A stretch of DNA of 12,026 bases, taken from JBHJOF01 sp050330055 (GTDB taxonomy: Bacteria; Pseudomonadota; Alphaproteobacteria; Kiloniellales; JAKSDN01). Below the pieces are notes generated by a model that worked only from the letters and a program-made list of their open reading frames with translations, searched no databases and was not told where the DNA came from. Positions 7,033-12,026 of the stretch are shown one piece after another. A program made the translations under genes and the position numbers. The stretch is from NCBI GenBank assembly GCA_050330055.1, contig JBHJOF010000392.1:1-12026 (forward strand), given 5' to 3'. Position 1 is the first letter of the stretch. Each line of letters opens with the position of its first letter.

Positions 7033-7377
7033 GTTGAGTGCCGCGCCACCCTCTCCCGCCCATCGATTTGGCCTTTCCGGCCGCTTGTGGTAGGGTCGCC
7101 CCGTCGCCCGAGACCTCGGGTCATGAAACCGCAATACCGCGGTGCTATCACTGGCGTCGCGCTTGAGTTCAGGCCAGCCGGAGGCTGGCCGCGCTCGGTC
7201 GGCTGCCATGCCGAGCGGCGCTCTCCAGGGCCGCTTAAGGCCCGCCTGAAGATCGGCTCGCCACGCTGAGTCGCCGGGATGCTGGACGAGGTGTCCGTTG
7301 CTCGGACGCCCTCACCAGAAGCGCCCTTACTCGGGAAAACATAAACAAGTCAAAGAAATGAAGGGGAATTTTACAGT
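7033..7377. other. 345-base gap after cbiB with several small hairpins
   Basis: No convincing gene was found. The gap holds CCGAG (7108-7112) facing CTCGG (7115-7119), ACCGC (7128-7132) with GCGGT (7139-7143), a strong GGCCAGCC (7172-7179) with GGCTGGCC (7183-7190) on a three-base loop, and CGCTCGG (7192-7198) with CCGAGCG (7211-7217). The last 40 bases before the XRE gene are unusually A-rich for this genome and include its ribosome site. A 60-codon GTG frame (7087-7269) exists but has no recognisable content. The strongest hairpin is not followed by a T-run, so a normal intrinsic terminator is not evident. Confidence 0.5.
7361..7367 (+). promoter_or_regulatory. Ribosome binding site of the XRE regulator gene
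   Basis: AAGGGGA lies about ten bases before the ATG at 7378, inside an A/T-rich leader. It supports that start codon. Confidence 0.5.
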
Positions 7378-7761
7378 ATGACATCAGATACACTGGGCGG
7401 TCGCATCGAGCAGTCGCGCGCGGCCCTTGGCTGGACTCCGCGCCAGCTCGCGGTGCGCGCCGGCGTCAAGCCCGCCACTATCGAGAACTGGGAGCGCGAC
7501 CGCAGCGAGCCGCGCTCGAACAAGCTGGTCATGCTGGCCGGGATCCTCAACGTGCCGGTGCTCTGGCTGCTCGAAGGCGACAGCCGGCTGCGGCCCTTGC
7601 AGCCCAAGGTCACCTTCTCCGAGACCCGCACCATCGCCCAGAAGCTGGAGCGCGCCGTGGCCATGCAGCAGGAGCTGGCCGCGCTGCTGATCGAGGTCTC
7701 GGCCGACGTTACCCGCCTGCAGCGCGAGCTCGACGCCGAGGACGACCTCGCCGCAGCCTAG
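7378..7761 (+). CDS. XRE-family helix-turn-helix transcriptional regulator
   Basis: This 127-residue protein has an N-terminal HTH_3/Cro-C1 DNA-binding domain (about 7-66). It is visible as GGRIEQSRAALGWTPRQLAV, then RAGVKPATIENWERDRSEPR and LAGILNVPVLWLLEG. The C-terminal half (about 84-122) is rich in heptad-spaced Leu/Val/Ile and charged residues (KLERAVAMQQELAALL and VTRLQRELDAE), which suggests a dimerising coiled coil. There is no sensor or ligand domain. The start is supported by AAGGGGA upstream. Neighbours are the broken cbiB upstream and an exporter downstream on the same strand, with a hairpin in between. Its targets are unknown; control of the adjacent exporter is only a possibility. 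Confidence 0.9.
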   Translation: MTSDTLGGRIEQSRAALGWTPRQLAVRAGVKPATIENWERDRSEPRSNKLVMLAGILNVPVLWLLEGDSRLRPLQPKVTFSETRTIAQKLERAVAMQQELAALLIEVSADVTRLQRELDAEDDLAAA

Positions 7762-7765
7762 CGAA

Positions 7766-7809
7766 ACAGCGACGGGGGACACCAGTCGAGCGGCGTCCCC
7801 CGTCACTGT
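7766..7809. repeat. Hairpin repeat, copy A (GGGGACACC-type)
   Basis: GACGGGGGAC (7771-7780) pairs perfectly with GTCCCCCGTC (7795-7804). Across one mismatch, ACAG (7766-7769) also pairs with CTGT (7806-7809). The 14-base loop begins ACC, giving GGGGACACC on the left and GGCGTCCCC on the right, with a single A-C mismatch in the shared core. It starts five bases after the XRE stop codon. No T-run follows, so a standard terminator role is doubtful. Confidence 0.75.
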
Positions 7810-7852
7810 GTTACGCCGATTGCGCCGCCGGCCGCGCGCCGCATAATGCGGC

Positions 7853-8788
7853 ATGAGCGTATGGCAGCAGACCCTCACCCAGCCCCATGGAAGGCCACCG
7901 GACGCCCCGCTCAGCGACGGCCTGGCCGGGACCGCCGCGCGTGCGCTGAGCGCGGTGCCGCCGCCCGGGCTGATGCTGCTGGCGATCGTCTCGACCCAGG
8001 TCGGCGCCGCCGTGGCCACCAGCCTCTTCGCCGCGCTCGGCCCCGACGGAACCGTGTTCCTGCGGGTCGCCTTCTCGGCCGTGCTGCTGATGCTGGCCTG
8101 GCGGCCAAGGCTCGACCGGGCGGTGCGCCGGCATCTCGGCCTGCTGCTGCTGTACGGGCTGGTGATCGGCACCATGAACTTCTGCTTCTACCAGGCGATC
8201 GCGCGCATTCCGCTCGGCATCGCGGTGACCATCGAATTCGTCGGCCCGCTCGCCGTCGCGGTGGCGACGACTCGGCGCCTGCCCGACTTTCTGTGGATCG
8301 CGCTGGCCGTCACCGGCGTGGCGCTGCTGGCGCCGGACCTGGGCGAGCGGCTCGACCCGCTGGGCGTCGCCTTTGCCGTGCTGGCGGGAGCCTGCTGGGC
8401 CGGCTTCGTGCTGCTCAGCGTTCGAGTCGGCAAGGCGCTGCCCAAGGGTGACGGCCTGGCGCTCGGCATGGTGGCGGCCGCGCTTGTCCTGCTGCCATTC
8501 GGTCAGGCCGGCGCCGTCGTCGCCTTCGGCGACCCCTTGCTGCTGATGGCCGCGCTCGGCGTCGCGCTGCTCTCGACCACGATTCCCTTCTCGCTCGAGT
8601 TCGAGGCCCTCAAGCGCATGCCGCCCAGGGTCTACGGAATCCTGGTCACGCTGGAGCCGGCGGTCGCCGTGATGGTGGGCACGCTGCTGCTGAGCGAGAT
8701 CCTCAACCTGCGCAGCCTGGCCGCGGTGGTCTGCGTCACCACGGCCGCCATCGGCATCACGCTGCTCGATCGCCGGCGGGAGCGGTGA
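7853..8788 (+). CDS. EamA/DMT-superfamily exporter, RhtA-like (threonine/homoserine exporter family)
   Basis: This 311-residue inner-membrane protein has two EamA repeats and about ten hydrophobic segments from residue 38 onward. Stretches close to Escherichia coli RhtA include STQVGAAVATSLFAALG (47-63), YGLVIGTMNFCFYQAIARIP (101-120), LGIAVTIEFVGPLAVAV (121-137), AGACWAGFVLLS (178-189) and LLSTTIPFSLEFEALKRMP (239-257). RhtA exports threonine, homoserine and related amino acids; substrate here is inferred. The first 35 residues are hydrophilic and longer than in RhtA, and no ribosome site is clear at the ATG, so the true start may be later. Threonine is the source of the aminopropanol linker of cobalamin, but a link to the nearby cbiB would be speculation. 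It converges on the metallo-hydrolase gene. Confidence 0.88.
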   Translation: MSVWQQTLTQPHGRPPDAPLSDGLAGTAARALSAVPPPGLMLLAIVSTQVGAAVATSLFAALGPDGTVFLRVAFSAVLLMLAWRPRLDRAVRRHLGLLLLYGLVIGTMNFCFYQAIARIPLGIAVTIEFVGPLAVAVATTRRLPDFLWIALAVTGVALLAPDLGERLDPLGVAFAVLAGACWAGFVLLSVRVGKALPKGDGLALGMVAAALVLLPFGQAGAVVAFGDPLLLMAALGVALLSTTIPFSLEFEALKRMPPRVYGILVTLEPAVAVMVGTLLLSEILNLRSLAAVVCVTTAAIGITLLDRRRER

Positions 8789-8796
8789 GTCGGAAA

Positions 8797-8830
8797 TTCG
8801 GGGACACCATTCAGATATGGTGTCCCCGAA
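8797..8830. repeat. Hairpin repeat, copy B (GGGGACACC-type) between convergent genes
   Basis: TTCGGGGACACCAT (8797-8810) and ATGGTGTCCCCGAA (8817-8830) form a perfect 14-base stem with a six-base loop. After one mismatch, three more base pairs extend it outward. It lies between the ends of the RhtA-like gene (8788) and the metallo-hydrolase gene (8871), which point at each other. It could act on transcripts from either side. The sequence resembles hairpins that accompany REP-associated tyrosine transposases in other proteobacteria; that link is from memory of such repeats, not from a search. Confidence 0.85.
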
Positions 8831-8870
8831 ATTCGTGCTCGGCCTCGGGCGACGCTGGGGCTGCGTTCCG

Positions 8871-9635
8871 CTAGCCCGCCATAACCTGGCGGCAAGCATC
8901 GGGCGGCGAGTCGAGGCGGTCCGCCAGGGCGCGCAGCAAGGCGGCGCCGTCGCCACGCCAGGCGCTGCCGTGCATGCAGGCCAGCGTCGTCGGCCGCTCT
9001 TCCGCCAGGCGCTCGATCATCTGCCGGCTGTTGACCGCGTGCGAGAAGTAGTCGAGCCCGGCCCGCATCGCCTCGCTCGGCTCCAGGATGTCGTCCTCGG
9101 TGAGCGGCGCCGTGTCATGGCCGGGCTGGGTGAAGAGATCGCCGCACAGCAGCGTCCGCGTCGTCGTCTCCATCAGGAAGCCGCACTCCCAGGCGTGCGG
9201 CAGGTGCGGCGCGTCGAGCCAATGCACCTCGTGCCGGCCGAGCGAGACGCGCTCACGATCGCCCAGGGCGCGCGGCGGCCGGTCGGCGTAGTCCTGCACC
9301 GAGACCAGGGCGGCGACCCGGCCGCAGAGCGGCTCGGCCTGCGGTGCGATGGCCAGGAAGGCGTTGAGCGCGCCGCACTCGTCCGCCTCGAAATGCGAGA
9401 AGCCGATGTAGCGCAGCCGCTCCGGCGGCAGCACGCGCGCGATCGCGTCGCGCACCGCGGGAAAGGTCCGCCGCAGGCCGCTGTGAAACAGCAGCGGCGC
9501 GTCGTCGACGATCAAGTACTGGTTGAAGCTGAAGCCGCCTGGCATCGCGCTGGGCGGCACCGGCGTGCTGATGCGATAGATGTCGTCCGCGATCTCGTCG
9601 ATGCGCGTATCGCTGGATGATCCGACTATGGCCAT
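8871..9635 (-). CDS. Metallo-beta-lactamase-fold protein with a diiron (ODP/flavodiiron)-like motif
   Basis: The 254-residue cytosolic protein has a complete metallo-beta-lactamase fold. The N-terminal strands (IADDIYRIST; FNQYLIVDDAPLLFHSG) lead to SHFEADECGAL (80-90). Later come HLPHAWECG (144-152), LLCGDLF (162-168) and CMHGSAW (220-226). The first motif is HxExD, as in flavodiiron and oxygen-binding diiron proteins, not the HxHxDH of zinc hydrolases. Likely ligands are His81, Glu83, Asp85, His147 (or His144), Asp166 and His222. The residue after Asp85 is Glu86 where flavodiiron proteins usually have His. There is no flavodoxin or rubredoxin domain. Function could be oxygen or redox sensing, or a hydrolase. 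The frame extends upstream to a TTG at 9701, but the ATG at 9635 fits the domain start. It is followed by hairpin copy B. Confidence 0.8.
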   Translation of the reverse strand: MAIVGSSSDTRIDEIADDIYRISTPVPPSAMPGGFSFNQYLIVDDAPLLFHSGLRRTFPAVRDAIARVLPPERLRYIGFSHFEADECGALNAFLAIAPQAEPLCGRVAALVSVQDYADRPPRALGDRERVSLGRHEVHWLDAPHLPHAWECGFLMETTTRTLLCGDLFTQPGHDTAPLTEDDILEPSEAMRAGLDYFSHAVNSRQMIERLAEERPTTLACMHGSAWRGDGAALLRALADRLDSPPDACRQVMAG

Positions 9636-9722
9636 GTTGCTTGACCGCCCGGTGACCTGTGGGAAGGGAGTGGACTCTAGATGAGTGGCCACCACGCGCA
9701 ATGCAACGACCGGAAGCAGCCG

Positions 9723-10205
9723 TCACCGGCGCGTGCCGCCGGCCAGCGGCTTACTCATGTGCACGGTAAAGGACTTGCCGATCGGCTCGCGGCGGGTCTC
9801 GCGGTAGCCCATGGCCTGGTAGCGCCCGACATTGCCCTCCATGGCCTCGTTGGTATAGAGCCGCAATTCGCCATAGCCCTGCTGCACCGCCTCCTGCTCG
9901 GCGAACAGCATGAGCTTGCGGCCGATGCCGTGGCCCTGCTGGTCCTCGCGCACCGCGACGTTCTCGATCAGCATGTGATCGCTGCCCGGCACCAGCTCCA
10001 GCACGGCGACGGGCTGACCGTCGACGCGCAGCAGCCAGACCTGGTGGTCACGCACCGCTGCCTCGTAGTCGGCCGTCATCGGCTTGGGCTCGCGCCCGAG
10101 CTTGACCACGTACTTGGCGTAGGCGGCACGCACCAGCGCCCGGATCGCCGGCGCCTCCTCCGGCGCGGCGCGGCAGAACTCATGACCCGGCAGATCTTCG
10201 AACAT
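9723..10205 (-). CDS. GNAT-family N-acetyltransferase
   Basis: This 160-residue protein is a single GNAT domain. Motif A is visible as ENVAVREDQQGHGIGRKLML (81-100), with the acetyl-CoA pyrophosphate loop QGHGIG (90-95). It is followed by FAEQEAVQQGYGELRLYTNE and the C-terminal GRYQAMGYRETRRE, normal for the family. The acceptor substrate cannot be told. An open frame extends to a GTG at 10277, but the added residues (SLEPCLLPNEYEDREEPRRR) look unlike the family and overlap a possible promoter, so the ATG at 10205 is preferred. It is on the same strand as cobQ and downstream of it, with hairpin copy C between, so independent transcription is likely. Confidence 0.88.
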   Translation of the reverse strand: MFEDLPGHEFCRAAPEEAPAIRALVRAAYAKYVVKLGREPKPMTADYEAAVRDHQVWLLRVDGQPVAVLELVPGSDHMLIENVAVREDQQGHGIGRKLMLFAEQEAVQQGYGELRLYTNEAMEGNVGRYQAMGYRETRREPIGKSFTVHMSKPLAGGTRR

Positions 10206-10241
10206 CCTATCGCCCCGACGCCGAGGCTCCTCCCGGTCCTC

Positions 10242-10270
10242 ATATTCGTTCGGTAACAGACAAGGTTCAA
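10242..10270 (-). promoter_or_regulatory. Candidate promoter for the GNAT gene
   Basis: On the minus strand TTGAAC, 17 bases and GAATAT precede the preferred GNAT start. The -10 match is weak. If real, transcription would begin after the alternative GTG start and so support the shorter protein. Confidence 0.22.
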
Positions 10271-10340
10271 GCGACACTGGGTTGGGAGAAATATGAGGAA
10301 AGCGCGCGCTGTCAGAGCGTTAGGCTGCTCGCGCAGAGAA

Positions 10341-10376
10341 TTACAGGGACACCATGCTTGAAGGGTGTCCCTGTAA
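10341..10376. repeat. Hairpin repeat, copy C (GGGACACC-type) overlapping the cobQ 3' end
   Basis: TTACAGGGACACC (10341-10353) and GGTGTCCCTGTAA (10364-10376) form a perfect 13-base stem around a ten-base loop. Read on the minus strand, the element supplies codons 498-508 and the TAA stop of cobQ, so it has become part of the coding sequence. The shared core is the same as in copies A and B, while the outer stem (TTACA with TGTAA) differs and still pairs. Confidence 0.88.
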
Positions 10377-11867
10377 CGCCCCCGCTGCCGCCAGCAGGCG
10401 GTCGAGGTCGAGATGCGCCTCCAGATGCGCCGCCAGGGCATCGAGGGTGGCCTCGACGTCAGCCTCGTAGTCGAGGCCGCTGGCCCGCCGCGCCCGCAGG
10501 CGGCCGAGGAAGGCCCGGCGGAAGCCGTCGGCGGCGAAGAGGCCGTGCAGGTAACAGCCCATGACCCGGCCATCGGCCGAGACCGCGCCCTCGGCCCGGC
10601 CGCCTTCCTCGAGGTGCAGCATCGGTCGCCCGAGCGCAGGACCGCGCGTGGCGCCGACGTGCATCTCGTAGCCGCGCACGATCTCGCCGCTGGCGAGCTC
10701 GACGCCGGCTGCCTCGACCAAGGTCTTGTCGCTGGTCAAGGTCGTCTCCAGCTCGAGCAGACCGAGTCCCTCCGCTTCGCCCGGCGCGCCCTCGACGCCC
10801 GTCAGATCGGCGACGCGCCGTCCGAGCATCTGGTAGCCGCCGCAGAGCCCGACCACGAGGCTGCCGCGCCGGACGTGCGCCGCGATGTCGATGTCCCAGC
10901 CCTGGGCGCGCAGGAAAGCCAGATCGGCCAGGGTCGCCTTGGAGCCCGGCAGCACCACCACGTCCGCGTCGCCCGGCAGCGCCCGCCCGGCCGGCACGAA
11001 CTCGACCGCCACGTCGGGCTCGGCGATCAGCGGGTCGAGATCGTCGAAGTTGGCGATGCGCGACAGCACCGGCACCGCGATGCGAATGAGATCGGCAGTC
11101 GGCCGGGCTTGCGCAGACTGCGCGCGACCGAGCGCCACCGCGTCCTCGGCCGGCAGGCGGCGGGCGGCGGGAAACCAGGGCACGACGCCGAAGCTGGCCA
11201 GGCCGGTACGCTCCGCTATGATCTTAAGGCCGTCGCCGAACAGGCTGATATCGCCGCGAAACTTGTTGACGATGAAGCCGGCCAAGAGGGCCCGCTCGGC
11301 GGCCGGCAAGAGGGCGTGGGTGCCGACCAGGCTGGCTATCACACCGCCCTTGTCGATGTCGCCGACCAGCACCACCGGCAGCCCCACCGCGGTGGCGAAG
11401 CCCATGTTGGCGATGTCGCCGGCGCGCAGGTTGACCTCGGCGGCACTGCCGGCGCCCTCGACCAGCACCAGGTCGGCCTCGGCGGCAAGGCGCGCGTAGC
11501 TTTCCAGCACCGCCGGCAGCAGCTTCGGGCGCAGCGCCTGGTAGTCGCGCGCGCCGGCGTTGCCCCAGACGCGGCCCTGCACCACGACCTGGGCGCCGAC
11601 GTCGGTCTGCGGCTTCAGGAGCACCGGGTTCAGGTCGGTGGTGAGCGGCGCCCGGCAGGCCCGCGCCTGCAGCGCCTGGGCCCGGCCGATCTCGCCGCCG
11701 TCGGCCGTGACTGCGGCGTTGTTCGACATGTTCTGCGGCTTGAAGGGCCGCACCGTGAGCCCTCGCCGCGTAAAGGCCCGCCCCAGGCCCGCAACCAGCA
11801 GCGACTTGCCGACGTCGGAGCCGGTGCCCTGCAACATGAGGGCGGGGGTGTGCGGTGGCGGCGTCAC
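10341..11867 (-). CDS. cobQ: Cobyric acid synthase (glutamine-hydrolysing)
   Basis: CobQ amidates side chains b, d, e and g of adenosylcobyrinic acid a,c-diamide, using ATP and glutamine. The 508-residue protein begins with the ATP-binding domain, P-loop QGTGSDVGKS (13-22), and has FKPQNMSNN (42-50) and DIDKGGV (170-176). A C-terminal class I glutamine amidotransferase-like domain follows, with the nucleophile in GLCGGYQMLG (Cys342) and the histidine in CYLHGLF (His441). The GTG at 11867 is chosen because the family normally has about ten residues before LMLQGTGS; an ATG at 11837 would truncate this. The natural C-terminus appears to end near DRLLAAAG; the last 11 residues (LQGHPSSMVSL) are encoded by an intergenic-type hairpin, making the protein slightly long. 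Confidence 0.95.
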   Translation of the reverse strand: MTPPPHTPALMLQGTGSDVGKSLLVAGLGRAFTRRGLTVRPFKPQNMSNNAAVTADGGEIGRAQALQARACRAPLTTDLNPVLLKPQTDVGAQVVVQGRVWGNAGARDYQALRPKLLPAVLESYARLAAEADLVLVEGAGSAAEVNLRAGDIANMGFATAVGLPVVLVGDIDKGGVIASLVGTHALLPAAERALLAGFIVNKFRGDISLFGDGLKIIAERTGLASFGVVPWFPAARRLPAEDAVALGRAQSAQARPTADLIRIAVPVLSRIANFDDLDPLIAEPDVAVEFVPAGRALPGDADVVVLPGSKATLADLAFLRAQGWDIDIAAHVRRGSLVVGLCGGYQMLGRRVADLTGVEGAPGEAEGLGLLELETTLTSDKTLVEAAGVELASGEIVRGYEMHVGATRGPALGRPMLHLEEGGRAEGAVSADGRVMGCYLHGLFAADGFRRAFLGRLRARRASGLDYEADVEATLDALAAHLEAHLDLDRLLAAAGALQGHPSSMVSL

Positions 11868-11893
11868 GGGCGTGGGTGTCCTCGGTCAATAAA

Positions 11894-12026
11894 CTCCCCC
11901 TCACCCTCCCAAGCGCCCTTCGGACGCCCAGGGTTATGATCGGGCGGCCCCTCCCTCTCCCCCGGAGGGGCGAGGGGTTTCAAGTGCGTGCGCGGCCTCT
12001 TCTCCCTCGCCCCTTGGGGGAGAGGG
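11894..12026. repeat. GC-rich palindromic repeat upstream of cobQ, running off the right edge
   Basis: A 24-base arm at 11953-11976 (starting CCCTCTCCCCC) and a 23-base arm at 12004-12026 are nearly exact reverse complements separated by 27 bases. They differ only at the centre (GGAGGGG against AAGGGG). Each arm is itself close to palindromic. A C-rich segment, CTCCCCCTCACCCTCCC (11894-11910), precedes it and may pair with sequence beyond the window. The layout resembles the element between cobL and cobI, but the arm sequences differ, so the two are probably related classes and not copies. No gene is seen in 11868-12026. Confidence 0.75.

Noticed and set aside
5899..7209. 436-codon minus-strand open frame opposite cbiB
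   Set aside because: It is longer than the broken cbiB frame, but its composition is that of an antisense shadow and the plus strand holds all the CbiB motifs.
7087..7269. 60-codon GTG frame in the cbiB-XRE gap (ATG at 7123 would give 48)
   Set aside because: No clear ribosome site, no recognised similarity, and it runs straight through several hairpins.
7771..7804. Classical intrinsic terminator after the XRE gene
   Set aside because: The stem is strong but no T-run follows on either strand; it fits better as one of the three related hairpins.
7811..8956. 381-codon minus-strand open frame opposite the RhtA-like gene
   Set aside because: Gln/His/Arg/Gly-rich antisense shadow without recognisable domains; it also crosses hairpin copy B.
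10413..11939. 508-codon plus-strand open frame opposite cobQ
   Set aside because: Same length class as cobQ by coincidence; composition is antisense-like and cobQ motifs are unmistakable on the minus strand.

Overview
The window is GC-rich throughout and carries tightly packed cobalamin (vitamin B12) genes of the aerobic-nomenclature type found in Alphaproteobacteria. These genes, together with GC-rich palindromic intergenic repeats typical of that class, suggest an alphaproteobacterium, perhaps of the Rhodospirillales and relatives. The lineage is inferred from gene style, not from a marker gene.

Left block (1-5834, minus strand). This is a corrin-ring operon read from right to left: cbiX (cobaltochelatase with an MxCxxC motif and a 30-histidine tail), cobH (precorrin-8X methylmutase), cobL (CbiE-CbiT fusion), cobI (C20-methyltransferase), a CbiG-CobJ fusion, and the first 36 codons of cobM, which runs off the left edge. 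Most junctions overlap by 4-10 bases. The exception is cobL-cobI, where a 235-base gap holds a nested palindromic repeat. That gap is bridged by a 79-codon frame which overlaps the cobL stop at one end and the cobI start at the other. A cobaltochelatase of the early-insertion type and a CbiG domain next to CobI/J/L/M/H enzymes point to a cobalt-early or hybrid route. No cobG/cobZ, cobK, cobF, cbiD or cobNST is visible here.

Middle (5835-7377). cbiB (cobD), for adenosylcobinamide(-phosphate) synthesis, is divergent from cbiX. It is interrupted at codon 79 by a single in-frame TAA, while all 251 following codons keep frame and family motifs. A 345-base gap rich in small hairpins follows.

Accessory block (7378-10277). 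It holds an XRE-family regulator, an RhtA-like EamA exporter, a metallo-beta-lactamase-fold protein of the diiron type, and a GNAT acetyltransferase. None has an obvious cobalamin role. Together they separate cbiB from cobQ.

Right (10341-12026). cobQ (cobyric acid synthase) is on the minus strand, followed by a second GC-rich palindromic repeat that reaches the right edge.

The most distinctive unlisted structure is a set of three intergenic hairpins (7766-7809, 8797-8830, 10341-10376). They share a GGGACACC / GGTGTCCC core, while the outer stem bases differ between copies but still pair. Each sits at a gene 3' end, and the third supplies the last 11 codons and the stop of cobQ.
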